Of a stretch of DNA of 64,000 bases, positions 1 through 8,525 are shown piece after piece. Source of the stretch: Isoptericola dokdonensis DS-3. Its GTDB lineage: Bacteria; Actinomycetota; Actinomycetes; Actinomycetales; Cellulomonadaceae. Location of the stretch: the NCBI RefSeq assembly GCF_001636295.1, contig NZ_CP014209.1:3596001-3660000 (forward strand), written 5' to 3'. Position numbers and translations under genes: made by a program. Under the pieces are notes generated by a model, which saw only the letters and a list, made by a program, of their open reading frames with translations, did no database searches and was not told the origin of the DNA. Every line of letters starts with the position of its first letter. Positions within the stretch are counted from its first letter, which is position 1.

Positions 1-371
1 GTCACCGCGACGACCTCGGCGGTCGTCCCGTTCCACCGGTCGGGCCGGGAGGTCACGACGACGTCGGCGTCGTGGCCGGGGGCGTCCGTCGTCGGGTCGA
101 CGAGCGTGAGCGTGGCCCCGCAGCGCGCGGCGGCGAGGGCCCACACGGTCTGGCGCCAGCCGACGGGCAGGTCGACGACGACGTCGGTGCCCGGTCCCGC
201 GTCGAACTCCTCGACGAGCAGGTTGACGGTCTTGGCGACCCAGTTGACCACCACGGCGCCCGACAGCTCGACCCGCTCGCCGTCGTCCCCGTACCAGGTG
301 AGGGCGGGACGCCCGCCCGCGGCGGCGAGTCGGTCGAGCAGGGCGGGCACGGTGGCGGGCACGGAGGTCAC
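1..371 (-). CDS. TIGR03089 family protein, N-terminal part (runs off the left edge)
   Basis: On the minus strand an open frame starts with GTG at 371 and leaves the window at position 1 after about 123 residues. The protein begins VTSVPATVPALLDRLA and contains ALTWYGDDGERVELSG and NWVAKTVNLL, a pattern I recognise from the actinobacterial TIGR03089 family, whose members resemble the N-terminal part of AMP-dependent acyl-CoA synthetases and are of unknown function. It is transcribed away from the WhiB gene, with which it shares an upstream region of about 180 bp. The C-terminal half, where any adenylation motifs would lie, is outside the window, so activity cannot be judged. The family call is fairly sure; the role is not known. 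Confidence 0.75.
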   Translation of the reverse strand, partial: MTSVPATVPALLDRLAAAGGRPALTWYGDDGERVELSGAVVVNWVAKTVNLLVEEFDAGPGTDVVVDLPVGWRQTVWALAAARCGATLTLVDPTTDAPGHDADVVVTSRPDRWNGTTAEVVAV

Positions 372-481
372 CGGCCAACCCTACGGGTCCGACCAGGGCG
401 GATGTCCCGTGGTCGGACCTCAAGATCACCTCAGGTGGTTGTGAACAGGTCGTGCAGGTGGGTGACCTAGCACATTTCGGC

Positions 482-510
482 TTGACGACCTTGAAAGACA
501 CGCGTGTAAT
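482..510 (+). promoter_or_regulatory. Promoter of the WhiB gene (-35 TTGACG, 17 bp, -10 TGTAAT)
   Basis: TTGACG at 482-487 and TGTAAT at 505-510 are separated by exactly 17 bp, close to the sigma-70-type consensus. The stretch is AT-richer than its surroundings and lies 45 bp before the preferred WhiB start. Judged by eye only. Confidence 0.6.
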
Positions 511-554
511 TCCAGGTATGCAGTTACCCAACGGACGGCATGGAGGGGCACGCC

Positions 555-893
555 ATGTGGAACTTGTTCGACGGGGACCAGGGGGTCTTCCCGTCTGACG
601 TCGGCAGCGAGCCGGAGCGCGTCGCGCCCGTCCTGCCGCTGTTCGGCCAGGCGGTCGTCGAGGACGACGACACGCTGCTCGGGTGGCAGGAGCGAGCCCT
701 GTGCGCCCAGACCGACCCGGAGGCCTTCTTCCCGGAGAAGGGCGGGTCCACGCGCGAGGCCAAGAAGGTCTGCGCATCCTGCGAGGTCAAGGCCGAGTGC
801 CTGGACTACGCCCTCGCGCACGACGAGCGCTTCGGGATCTGGGGCGGGCTGTCGGAGCGCGAGCGCCGCAAGCTCAAGCGGCGCGCCGTCTGA
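555..893 (+). CDS. whiB: WhiB-family iron-sulfur transcription regulator (WhiB2/WhmD type)
   Basis: The 112-residue protein has the WhiB signature: four cysteines at about residues 50, 73, 76 and 82 (C-x22-C-x2-C-x5-C) that would bind a [4Fe-4S] cluster, then the G[IV]WGG turn (GIWGG) and a basic C-terminal tail ERERRKLKRRAV that contacts DNA. WhiB2/WhmD proteins control septation and division in actinomycetes, and this gene sits upstream of the conserved DUF3499-manB neighbourhood, as in mycobacteria. I prefer the ATG at 555 because GGAGGGG lies 6 bp before it; an in-frame ATG at 540 would add five residues but has no good ribosome site. A near-consensus promoter precedes it. The call is secure; the WhiB2 subclass rests on synteny. 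Confidence 0.93.
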   Translation: MWNLFDGDQGVFPSDVGSEPERVAPVLPLFGQAVVEDDDTLLGWQERALCAQTDPEAFFPEKGGSTREAKKVCASCEVKAECLDYALAHDERFGIWGGLSERERRKLKRRAV

Positions 894-929
894 CGCAGGT
901 CCCACCACCGGGCGTCCGCGGCACGCATC

Positions 930-3900
930 ATGGCGGGCAGGATGACTGCACCGCACCTGACCCGGACGCATGCCGACGGGGCCGCACCGCACGGCGCGAC
1001 CCCGCAGGCCGCGCTGACCGACGGCCGCCCGCCCCGTGCGGCCGTCGCGGTCGCCGCCGTCGTCGTGACGCAGGGGCGCACCGCCTACCTGCCCGCCACG
1101 CTCGAGGCGCTGGCCGCGCAGGTCCACGCCCCCGACGACGTCGTCGTGATCGACGTGGACGCCGCCCCCTCGACCGCGGGGCACGCCGACCTCAGCCTGG
1201 GCGGCCACCGGTTCGTCGGCGCCTCCGGCTCCCGCACGCTCGGCGACGCCGTCAACCGTGCGCTCTCCGCAGGCGCGCTGGGCGACGCCGACTGGATCTG
1301 GGTCCTGCACGACGACTCCGCCCCCGCGCCGGACGCCCTCTCGCACCTGCTGCGAGCGGTGGAGCACTCCGCCGCCGTGGCCGTCGCCGGCCCCAAGCAG
1401 GTCCGGTGGGACGTCGACGAGTCCGGGCACCCGGCGGTGCCCGACCGCTCGCGCCCCGGGGTCCTCGTGGAGGTCGGCTTCACCGTCTCGCCGCTGGGAC
1501 GGCGGATGACGGGCATCGACGACACGGAGATCGACCAGGGACAGCACGACGCCCGGGAGGACTGGCTCGCCGTCGGCCTGGCGGGGGCGCTCGTGCGCCG
1601 CAGCGTCTGGGAGCACCTCGGCGGCCCCGACCCCGAGGCCGGACGCTACGGCGACAGCCTCGACCTGTGCCGCCGGGCGCGGCTCGCGGGCCACCGCGTG
1701 GTGGTCGTGCCGGCCGCCGTCGTGCACCACGCGCAGGCGTCGCTGCGGGGCCTGCGCGGCCGCGGCGCGGGGCTCGGCGCGTCGGCCTACGCCCGCCGCC
1801 GCAGCCAGCTCCACGCCCGCCTCGCCGGGGTCCCGCTGCCTCTCGTGCCGGTCGCGATGGTGGCCATGGTCGTCTGGGCGCCGTTCGCCGCCGCCTACCG
1901 GCTCGCGCTCAAGCGCCCGGCCCGGGCCCGTGACGAGCTGCTCGCGCCGCTGGTGACGGTGCTGCGGGTCGTCCCGCTCGTGCGGGGCAGGCGTCGTGCG
2001 GCCGCGACCCGCACCCAGCCGCGCCGCGTGCTGCGACCCCTGCGCGCGAGCTGGCGCCGCGTCGCCGCGGAGCGGCGCGACGCCCGCCTCACCCGCGCGG
2101 AGGCGCACCGCGTCCGCCGCGGACCCACCGACCTGGAGCGCGCGGAGCTGCGCCGGCTCGCCCGTCGGCGCCGCACAGCGCTCGCGCTCGTCCTGGTGCC
2201 CGTGACGCTGCTCGCCGCCGCCGTGTTCGCGCCGTGGCAGGGCACCCTCGTCGACGGCGGACGCATCACGGGCGGGGCGCTGCTGCCCGCGCCGGGATCG
2301 ATCGGGGACGCCTTCGCCGCCGCCACGTCCGGGTGGGTGCGGGACGCCCTCGGCACGGGCGCGCCCGCCGACCCGCTGCTCGCCGTCCTCACGGCGCTCG
2401 GCGTGCTCGCCGGGGGCTCGGTGCAGACCGCCGTCAACCTCCTCGTCGTGGCGGCGCTGCCCCTCGCGGCGCTCGCCGGCTGGTTCGGCGCCGGGGTCGT
2501 CACCCGGTCCGTGTGGGCGCGCGCCGCCGCAGCCCTGGTGTGGACGGCGACGCCGGGCTTCCTCGCCTCGCTGTCGTCCGGTCGCCTCGGCGCGGTGGTC
2601 GCGCACCTCGCCCTGCCCTGGGTGCTCGTCGCGACCATCCGCGCGCTGGGCACGCAGGCGCGCGACGGCGTCGGGCCCGCCCGCTTTCGCAGCGGATCCC
2701 TCGGCGCCGCGGCGGCCGCGGGGCTGCTCCTCGCCGTCGCGGTGTGCGGCGCCCCCGTCCTGCTCCCGGCCGCCGTCCTGACGTTCGCCGGGGTGCTGGT
2801 CGTCGCCCGCCGCTCGTGGCGGAGGCTCGCACTCGTCCTCGCCCCCGCCGTCGTCGTCGGGCTGCCGTTCTGGTGGCACGCTGTGGCGACCTGGTCCGAC
2901 GGCGGCTGGCGGGCGCTGCTCGCCGAGCCGGGCGTGCCGCTGCCGTCCGCGGCCCCCGACGGCCTCACGCTGCTGCTCGGACAGCCCGCCCCGCCGACCG
3001 GTTGGCTCACAGGCACGGGCCTGCCCGGCCCGGTGGCCGCCGTCGGCCCCTGGCTCCTCGGCGGGGCCGTCCTGGTCCTCGCCGTCGCCGCGCTCGTCGG
3101 CGCCCGGCACGCCGCCGCCGTGCGCGGCGGGTTCCTCCTCGCCGCGGTCGGGCTGGTCGTCGCCCTGACCGGCGTCGGCACGGCCGTCGCCTCCGGGTCC
3201 ACCGACGACGGCACCGCGGCCGTGGTGCACGGCTGGCCGGGAGCAGGCCTTTCCGTCCTGCTGCTGGGACTGGGCTGTGCCGCGCTGTCCGGGGTGCCCC
3301 GCCCGGGGCGCCACCCCGCGCGACGCGTCGGCGTCGGCGTCCTCGCCGCGCTCGCGCTCGCCCTGCCCGTCGGCGGGCTCGCCGTGTGGTGGACCGACGA
3401 CGTGGCGCCCGACGCCGTGGGGTCGCTCACCGCGACCGGCGAGCACGCCGTCCCCGCGGTCGGCCGCCAGCTCCAGGCCGCGCCGCGCGCGGCGCGGGTC
3501 CTCCAGCTCGACCGGGAGGGCGGCGTCGTGGAGTACGCGGTGCTGCACGCCGACGGGACGAGCCTGCTCGACTCCTCGACCGTGGTGCGCGCCCGGACCG
3601 CCGGGCTCGCACCGGGACCGGAGCGCACCGACGTCGCCGCGCTCGACACCCTCGTCGCCCAGGTGTCCGCCGGGCGCAGCCCCGACCTCGCCGAGCAGCT
3701 CACGGCGCTCGGCGTGGGTGCCGTCCAGGTGCCCGCCGCGGGGGACCGAGACCTCGTGACCTCCCTCGACCTCGTGCCCGGGCTGCACCGGGTCACCGAG
3801 GGCGGGGTGCTGCTGTGGCGGGTCGGCGACGCCGACCCCGGCCCCGGCTGGGCCACCGTGCTGGACGCCCCCGACGCCGATCCGGGCCGCCCCGTCGAGG

Positions 3901-4193
3901 TGCTGGCCTCCGACGGCCGCGGCGTGGCGACCCGCGTCGGGGTCGGCGAGCCCGACCGGACGCTCGTGCTCGCCGAGACCGCCGGCGAGGGCTGGCGCGC
4001 CACCCTCGACGGACGCCGCCTGACCGCGCTCGACGTGGACGGGCGCCAGGCGTTCGACCTCGGCGGGACCGACGGGTACCTCGTCGTCGAGCACGCGGCC
4101 CCGTCCCGGCCGCCGTGGCTGGCCCTGACGGCGCTCGTGCTCGTCGTCGTCGCCCTGCTCGCCCTGCCCGTCGGCCGCCGGAGGACACGATGA
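930..4193 (+). CDS. Large membrane glycosyltransferase, family 2
   Basis: A protein of about 1,087 residues. The first 270 or so form a GT2 fold: VVVTQGRTAYLPATLEAL at the start, a DDS metal-binding triad in WVLHDDSAPAPDAL, and a downstream acceptor region with SLDLCRRARLAGHRVVVVP. The rest holds many hydrophobic membrane segments and an extracytoplasmic region near the C-terminus, ending in a last membrane helix and RRRTR. The donor is probably a nucleotide sugar and the product a cell-envelope glycan; neither can be read from sequence. Large GT2 membrane proteins occupy this position next to whiB and DUF5719 in many Actinobacteria. An in-frame ATG at 942 is an alternative start. The stop overlaps the next start (ATGA at 4190), so the two are translationally coupled. 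Confidence 0.85.
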   Translation: MAGRMTAPHLTRTHADGAAPHGATPQAALTDGRPPRAAVAVAAVVVTQGRTAYLPATLEALAAQVHAPDDVVVIDVDAAPSTAGHADLSLGGHRFVGASGSRTLGDAVNRALSAGALGDADWIWVLHDDSAPAPDALSHLLRAVEHSAAVAVAGPKQVRWDVDESGHPAVPDRSRPGVLVEVGFTVSPLGRRMTGIDDTEIDQGQHDAREDWLAVGLAGALVRRSVWEHLGGPDPEAGRYGDSLDLCRRARLAGHRVVVVPAAVVHHAQASLRGLRGRGAGLGASAYARRRSQLHARLAGVPLPLVPVAMVAMVVWAPFAAAYRLALKRPARARDELLAPLVTVLRVVPLVRGRRRAAATRTQPRRVLRPLRASWRRVAAERRDARLTRAEAHRVRRGPTDLERAELRRLARRRRTALALVLVPVTLLAAAVFAPWQGTLVDGGRITGGALLPAPGSIGDAFAAATSGWVRDALGTGAPADPLLAVLTALGVLAGGSVQTAVNLLVVAALPLAALAGWFGAGVVTRSVWARAAAALVWTATPGFLASLSSGRLGAVVAHLALPWVLVATIRALGTQARDGVGPARFRSGSLGAAAAAGLLLAVAVCGAPVLLPAAVLTFAGVLVVARRSWRRLALVLAPAVVVGLPFWWHAVATWSDGGWRALLAEPGVPLPSAAPDGLTLLLGQPAPPTGWLTGTGLPGPVAAVGPWLLGGAVLVLAVAALVGARHAAAVRGGFLLAAVGLVVALTGVGTAVASGSTDDGTAAVVHGWPGAGLSVLLLGLGCAALSGVPRPGRHPARRVGVGVLAALALALPVGGLAVWWTDDVAPDAVGSLTATGEHAVPAVGRQLQAAPRAARVLQLDREGGVVEYAVLHADGTSLLDSSTVVRARTAGLAPGPERTDVAALDTLVAQVSAGRSPDLAEQLTALGVGAVQVPAAGDRDLVTSLDLVPGLHRVTEGGVLLWRVGDADPGPGWATVLDAPDADPGRPVEVLASDGRGVATRVGVGEPDRTLVLAETAGEGWRATLDGRRLTALDVDGRQAFDLGGTDGYLVVEHAAPSRPPWLALTALVLVVVALLALPVGRRRTR

Positions 4194-5788
4194 GCCCGGC
4201 ACGGCGGCGGACACCCGCGACCCGGGTCGCGCTGCGCGCCGTCAGCGGGGTCGCCGTCGTCGGTGCGCTCGCGGCGGTCGCCACCGTCGGGCACGCCGGG
4301 GTGGAGCGCTGGACCGGCGCCGAGGCGGTGGCCCTGGACGCCGGGACCCGGCAGGTCGCCGTGGACCCCGCGCCCGTGAGCCTCGTCTGCCCGCCCCCGG
4401 CGGCGCTGCCCGACGGCGCCGACGTCGGGGACGACCAGTTCGCCGCGACGCCCGTCGCGACCACGACCACCGTGCGCGCGACCGTGCTCGGCCCGGGGGA
4501 CGACCCGGCGCTCACCGCCCTGGACGGCGGGGCGGCGGCGCCCCTGGCCGCGGGGACGGACGCGGCCGTCGGCACGTCCGGCGACGGCGGGCGGGTCCTC
4601 ACCGTCGACCCGGCACCCGACGAGCGCCTCCGGGCGGCCGCGTCGGCCGCGTCGGTCACCACCGCCGGGGACCTGCGCGGTCTGGCCGCCGCGTCGTGCG
4701 GCGCCCCGGCCACCGACCGGTGGCTCGTCGGCGGCGACAGCGCCACGGGCTCCAGCGCGCTGCTGGCGGTCCAGAACCCCAGCGCGGGCGCCGCCAGCGT
4801 GCACCTGGAGGTCTTCGGCCCGCAGGGACCCGTCCCCGTGGGCGGCAGCGCGACCCTCACGCTGGAGCCCGGCGCCGAGTCCGTGGTCCGGCTGGACTCC
4901 CTCGCCCCCGAGCAGGAGCGCCTCGCCGTGCACGTCCAGGCGACCGGCGCACGGGTGACGGCGTCGCTGCAGACGCAGGGGATCGACGGGCTCGTCCCCG
5001 CCGGCACGGACGTCGTGAGCGCCGGGGCGGCCCCCGGCACCACGGCCGTCGTCACCGGTGTCGTCTCCCGCGGCGAGGAGCCGGGGGACCCGCGGGCCGC
5101 CGAGCTCTGGCTGCTCGCGCCCGCCGAGGGCGGCCGGGCCGACGTGCACGTCTACGGCCCGGACGGTCGCGTCACGCTGCGCGGGGCCGAGAGCACCGAC
5201 CTCGTCGCGGGCGCCGTGACCGCGGTGCCGCTCGGCGGGCTCGCCGCGGGCACGTACGCCGTGGTGGTCGACGCCGAGGTACCCGTCGTGGCCGCCGCGC
5301 ACGCGGCCGTCCCGGGGACGCTCGGCGAGGACGCCGTCGTCGACGGCACCCCCTACGACGTCGCCTGGAGCCCGGGGCTCGGCGTCCCCGCGACCGACGC
5401 GGCCGCCACCGGCCAGGTCGCGCTGCCCGACGGCACCGCCGCGACCGTCGTGCTCGCGGGGGTCCCGGCGACACGCGGCGACGCCACCCCGGCCGGCGAG
5501 GTCGAGGTGACCGTGCGCGGGTTCGACGCCGCCGGGGCGGTCGCCGGGGAGCAGCAGGTCTCCGTGCCCGTCGGCGGGACCGTCGAGGTGCCCGCCGCTG
5601 ACCTGGGTGCGGTCGCCGCGGTCGCGGTGGACGCCCCGGCCTCGGACGCCGGGTCGGTCACCTGGTCCGTGCGGCTCACCGCGTCCGACGGCACCGGCAC
5701 GCCCGGCACGCTCGTGGCGACCCTCCAGCCCACGTCGTCCGGCGGCGTCGCGGGCGAGGTCGCCGTGCGCCGCGTCGACGTGCCCTGA
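4190..5788 (+). CDS. DUF5719 family secreted or membrane-anchored protein
   Basis: The 532-residue protein starts in the ATGA overlap with the large glycosyltransferase gene. Residues about 10-32 form one hydrophobic segment (VALRAVSGVAVVGALAAVA), a signal anchor or signal peptide. The remainder is Ala/Gly/Val/Asp-rich, predicted beta-rich, with an HLEVFGPQGPV and DVHVYGPDGRV type repeat pattern, consistent with extracytoplasmic beta-sandwich domains. I recognise the arrangement as DUF5719, which regularly follows this glycosyltransferase in Actinobacteria. No catalytic motif is visible. Overlap with the preceding gene suggests the two act together at the cell envelope; the function is unknown. 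Confidence 0.75.
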   Translation: MSPARRRTPATRVALRAVSGVAVVGALAAVATVGHAGVERWTGAEAVALDAGTRQVAVDPAPVSLVCPPPAALPDGADVGDDQFAATPVATTTTVRATVLGPGDDPALTALDGGAAAPLAAGTDAAVGTSGDGGRVLTVDPAPDERLRAAASAASVTTAGDLRGLAAASCGAPATDRWLVGGDSATGSSALLAVQNPSAGAASVHLEVFGPQGPVPVGGSATLTLEPGAESVVRLDSLAPEQERLAVHVQATGARVTASLQTQGIDGLVPAGTDVVSAGAAPGTTAVVTGVVSRGEEPGDPRAAELWLLAPAEGGRADVHVYGPDGRVTLRGAESTDLVAGAVTAVPLGGLAAGTYAVVVDAEVPVVAAAHAAVPGTLGEDAVVDGTPYDVAWSPGLGVPATDAAATGQVALPDGTAATVVLAGVPATRGDATPAGEVEVTVRGFDAAGAVAGEQQVSVPVGGTVEVPAADLGAVAAVAVDAPASDAGSVTWSVRLTASDGTGTPGTLVATLQPTSSGGVAGEVAVRRVDVP

Positions 5789-5792
5789 CGTC

Positions 5793-6269
5793 TCAGCGGT
5801 CCCGGAAGTCCGGGTCGATCTCCTCCGGCGTCCGGGCCAGCAGGTGCGCCACCTGCTCCACGACGACGTCGTGGACGAGCTCGTCCCGGTCGTCGGCGTC
5901 CAGCGCCCGGGTCTCCACCGGGCGGCGGTACACGACGATCCGCGCCGGCTGGCCCGCCTCCGCGGGGAAGAGACGACCGAGGGCGACGCCCCCGGTCTCC
6001 CACGGCGCCGGGTCCGACGGCGGCACGTCCTCGACGGCGAACTCGACGCCGCCCACCGCGGGCCACCGCCGCTCGAGACGGTCCACGGCCGCCAGCACGG
6101 CGTCGTCGAAGCGCTGCGCGCGCGTCCGGTGGGCGGGGGCGCCCGGCGGCAGCAGCGGGCCGCGCAGGCCCCGTCCGTGGCGGTCCCGGCGTCGCGACCC
6201 CCGTGGCGGCAGACCCCCGCCGAGCGGGACCAGGGGACCGGTCGGCGCGTCCGGCTCGTCGCTCGTCAT
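5793..6269 (-). CDS. Metallopeptidase-family protein with degenerate HExxH site
   Basis: A 158-residue protein starting at ATG 6269 (MTSDEPDAP). Its C-terminal half matches the zincin-like 'metallopeptidase family' (PF06262; Rv3259-like): VEFAVEDVPPSDP, then RIVVYRRPVETRA, then the helix that should carry the zinc motif. That helix reads VVVEQVAHLLA where active members have VVVHEIAHHFG, so the first zinc histidine is Glu and the catalytic Glu is Gln; only the last His remains. A protease activity is therefore doubtful. The N-terminal 50 residues are Arg/Pro/Gly-rich and probably disordered. It converges on DUF5719 with 4 bp between stops and is divergent from DUF3499. Confidence 0.8.
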   Translation of the reverse strand: MTSDEPDAPTGPLVPLGGGLPPRGSRRRDRHGRGLRGPLLPPGAPAHRTRAQRFDDAVLAAVDRLERRWPAVGGVEFAVEDVPPSDPAPWETGGVALGRLFPAEAGQPARIVVYRRPVETRALDADDRDELVHDVVVEQVAHLLARTPEEIDPDFRDR

Positions 6270-6324
6270 GGACCGAGCGTAACCAGCGCGGCGCGCCGGT
6301 GAGCACGGCACCGTCCCGGCGGCG

Positions 6325-6330
6325 TATCCT
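6325..6330 (+). promoter_or_regulatory. -10 element TATCCT placed for a leaderless mRNA
   Basis: TATCCT ends 6 bp before the GTG at 6337, so transcription should begin at or next to the start codon. No Shine-Dalgarno sequence is visible. Confidence 0.5.
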
Positions 6331-6336
6331 CCCCGC

Positions 6337-6699
6337 GTGAGATCCGTCCGCCAGTGCTCGCGCACGGCATGCACCCAGGCAGCCGTCGCGACGCTCACCT
6401 ACGTCTACGCGGACTCCACCGCGGTGCTCGGCCCTCTGGCGCAACGGGCCGAGCCGCACAGCTACGACCTGTGCTCCGTCCACGCGGGACGCCTCACCGC
6501 GCCCCGCGGCTGGGAGGTCGTCCGGCTCCAGCCGGAGTTCGACACCCCGTCGCCGTCCAAGGACGACCTGTCCGCGCTGGCCGAGGCCGTTCGCGAGGCC
6601 GGCCGCGGCGGACGCCCCGCGCCCGCACCCGAGCCCGACGGCGTCACCGAGACCGCACGACGCGGGCACCTGCGGGTGCTGCGGGGCGACTCCGACTGA
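6337..6699 (+). CDS. DUF3499 family protein (Rv3258c-like)
   Basis: A 120-residue protein starting with GTG. It opens with MRSVRQCSRTACTQAAVATLTYVYADSTAVLGPL shortened here to its hallmark CSRTAC and YADSTAVLGPL, followed by DLCSVHAGRLTAPRGWEVVRL. The two CxxxxC/C..H elements could bind zinc. This is the DUF3499 family, always found between the metallopeptidase-like gene and manB in Actinobacteria. Its role is unknown. The C-terminal 45 residues are variable. The start is supported by a -10 box 6 bp upstream. Confidence 0.85.
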   Translation: MRSVRQCSRTACTQAAVATLTYVYADSTAVLGPLAQRAEPHSYDLCSVHAGRLTAPRGWEVVRLQPEFDTPSPSKDDLSALAEAVREAGRGGRPAPAPEPDGVTETARRGHLRVLRGDSD

Positions 6700-6752
6700 C
6701 CCTGCGCGGGTGAGGTCCGGGCTCACGACCCGACGTCGTCGTCGACGCGCCG

Positions 6753-6758
6753 TAGGGT
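6753..6758 (+). promoter_or_regulatory. -10 element TAGGGT placed for a leaderless mRNA
   Basis: TAGGGT ends 7 bp before GTG 6766, the chosen manB start. This spacing argues against the alternative in-frame GTG at 6757, which overlaps the box. Confidence 0.5.
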
Positions 6759-6765
6759 GGGCACC

Positions 6766-8193
6766 GTGACCGACCTGACCGGCCTCGTCAAGGCCTACGA
6801 CGTGCGGGGCACCGTCCCCGACCAGCTCTCCCCGGAGGTCGCTCGCGCTCTCGGCGAGGCGTACGCCCGCGTGGTCGTGCTCCCCGAGGGCGCCCACCGG
6901 GTCGTCGTCGGACGGGACATGCGCGACTCCGGCCCCGGGCTCGTCGCCGCGTTCGCCGACGGCGTCCGCGGCACCGGCGTCGACGTGGTCAACGTCGGGC
7001 TGTGCTCCACCGACGGGCTCTACTTCGCGTCCGGGCACCTCGACGCCCCCGGCGCCATGTTCACCGCGTCGCACAACCCGGCCGTCTACAACGGGATCAA
7101 GCTGTGCCGCGCCGGCGCGCGCCCCGTCGGGCAGGACACCGGCCTGGCCGACGTGCGTCGGCTCGCCGAACAGATCCTCGACGGCGCGCCCTCCGCGCCC
7201 GCGGACGCGCCCGGCGCGATCGAGGCGCGCGACCTGCTCGCCGAGTACGCAGGGTTCCTGCGCGGCCTGGTCGACCTGACCGGCGTCCGCCCCCTGAAGG
7301 TGGTCGTCGACGCCGGCAACGGCATGGCCGGCCTCACCGCGCCCGCCGTGCTCGGCACCGCCGCCGGGCTGCCCGCCCTGCCGCTCGAGATCGTGCCGCT
7401 CTACTTCGAGCTCGACGGGACGTTCCCGAACCACGAGGCCAACCCGCTGGAGCCCGCGAACCTCCTCGACCTGCAGGCCGCCGTCGTCGCCCACGAGGCC
7501 GACCTCGGGCTCGCGTTCGACGGCGACGCCGACCGCTGCTTCGTCGTCGACGAGAAGGGCGCCGCCGTCTCCCCGTCGGCCGTCACGGCGCTCGTCGGGC
7601 TGCGGGAGATCACCAAGGAGCAGGCCGCGGGCCGCACCGCCACCGTGATCCACAACCTCATCACCTCGCGCGCCGTGCCCGACCTGCTCGGCGCCACCGA
7701 TGCGCGGCTCGTGCGCACCCGCGTCGGCCACTCCTTCATCAAGGCCGAGATGGCCGCCCACGACGCCGTGTTCGGGGGCGAGCACTCCGCCCACTACTAC
7801 TTCCGCGACTTCTGGTTCGCCGACACCGGCATGCTCGCGGCGCTGCACGTGCTCGCCGCGCTCGGCGAGCAGCAGCACCCCGCCTCCGCGCTCGCCGAGA
7901 TGTACACCCCGTACGTCGCCTCCGGCGAGATCAACTCCACCGTCGCGGACGCCGCCGCCGTCACCGACCGCGTGCGCGACACCTACGCCACGGCCTACCC
8001 CGACGCCGTGATCGACACCCTCGACGGGCTCACCGTCGCCCACTGGGACGGGCAGCACCCCCAGTGGTGGTTCAACCTGCGCGCCTCCAACACCGAGCCG
8101 CTGCTGCGGCTCAACGTCGAGGCCGCCGACGCCGACATCATGACCAAGCTGCGCGACGACGTGCTGTCGCTGGTCCGAGGAGAAGACGCATGA
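6766..8193 (+). CDS. manB: Phosphomannomutase/phosphoglucomutase
   Basis: A 475-residue alpha-D-phosphohexomutase, the usual length. All four functional loops are visible: the phosphoserine loop TASHNP (about residue 102), the magnesium loop FDGDADRCF, the sugar-binding GGEHSAHYYF, and the phosphate-binding SNTEPLLRLN near the C-terminus. It converts mannose-6-phosphate to mannose-1-phosphate in the cytoplasm (and possibly the glucose pair), feeding GDP-mannose and other sugar nucleotides. It is the conserved partner of manA, which here lies 12 kb away. It is translationally coupled to the Trm112-like gene through an ATGA overlap at 8190. Confidence 0.95.
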   Translation: MTDLTGLVKAYDVRGTVPDQLSPEVARALGEAYARVVVLPEGAHRVVVGRDMRDSGPGLVAAFADGVRGTGVDVVNVGLCSTDGLYFASGHLDAPGAMFTASHNPAVYNGIKLCRAGARPVGQDTGLADVRRLAEQILDGAPSAPADAPGAIEARDLLAEYAGFLRGLVDLTGVRPLKVVVDAGNGMAGLTAPAVLGTAAGLPALPLEIVPLYFELDGTFPNHEANPLEPANLLDLQAAVVAHEADLGLAFDGDADRCFVVDEKGAAVSPSAVTALVGLREITKEQAAGRTATVIHNLITSRAVPDLLGATDARLVRTRVGHSFIKAEMAAHDAVFGGEHSAHYYFRDFWFADTGMLAALHVLAALGEQQHPASALAEMYTPYVASGEINSTVADAAAVTDRVRDTYATAYPDAVIDTLDGLTVAHWDGQHPQWWFNLRASNTEPLLRLNVEAADADIMTKLRDDVLSLVRGEDA

Positions 8194-8387
8194 CCGAGAA
8201 CAGCCCCTGGATCGACCCCTGGGTCCGGTCCGTCCTGCGGTGCCCCGCCACCGGTGCCGAGCTCGTCGACGCCACCGGCCCGGACGGCGAGCCCGAGCTG
8301 CGGTCCACCGACGCCGAGCGCCCGCTGGCCTACCCCGTCCGGGACGGCATCCCCGTCCTGCTGGAGAGCGAGGCGCGGGCGCTCTGA
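8190..8387 (+). CDS. Trm112 family protein
   Basis: A 65-residue protein starting in the ATGA overlap with manB. It shows the Trm112/YcaR pattern: LRCPATGAELV near the N-terminus, then RPLAYPVRDGIPVLL at the C-terminus. Only one Cys of the zinc-finger remains, as is common for short bacterial members. In Actinobacteria this small gene regularly sits after manB and before a SIS-domain sugar-isomerase gene and manA; here the SIS gene is missing and polysaccharide genes follow. Its function in this setting is unknown. Confidence 0.85.
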   Translation: MTENSPWIDPWVRSVLRCPATGAELVDATGPDGEPELRSTDAERPLAYPVRDGIPVLLESEARAL

Positions 8388-8461
8388 AGCGTCGCGAGGT
8401 GAACGACAAATGAATAGATATTGCCGCCGCGATGAATTCCTCTCGTAACAGCACATTCTCC

Positions 8462-8489
8462 TTCAATTCGCTCATGCGATAGTTAGGAT
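8462..8489 (+). promoter_or_regulatory. Promoter of the GT29-like gene in an AT-rich spacer
   Basis: TTCAAT (8462-8467), 16 bp, TAGGAT (8484-8489). The spacer 8388-8525 is the most AT-rich stretch in the left third of the window and marks the left edge of the polysaccharide locus. A CGACAAATG word at 8404-8412 recurs at 24639-24647 before the nonulosonate gene. Confidence 0.5.
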
Positions 8490-8525
8490 GCCTCAGTCGA
8501 TCAAGACCGAGGAGAGTTCCACCCC

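Noticed and set aside
426..4214. A 1,262-codon open frame on the minus strand
   Set aside because: It is antisense to the large glycosyltransferase, with Arg/Gly/Pro/His-rich low-complexity sequence typical of the complement of GC-rich genes; no family motif.
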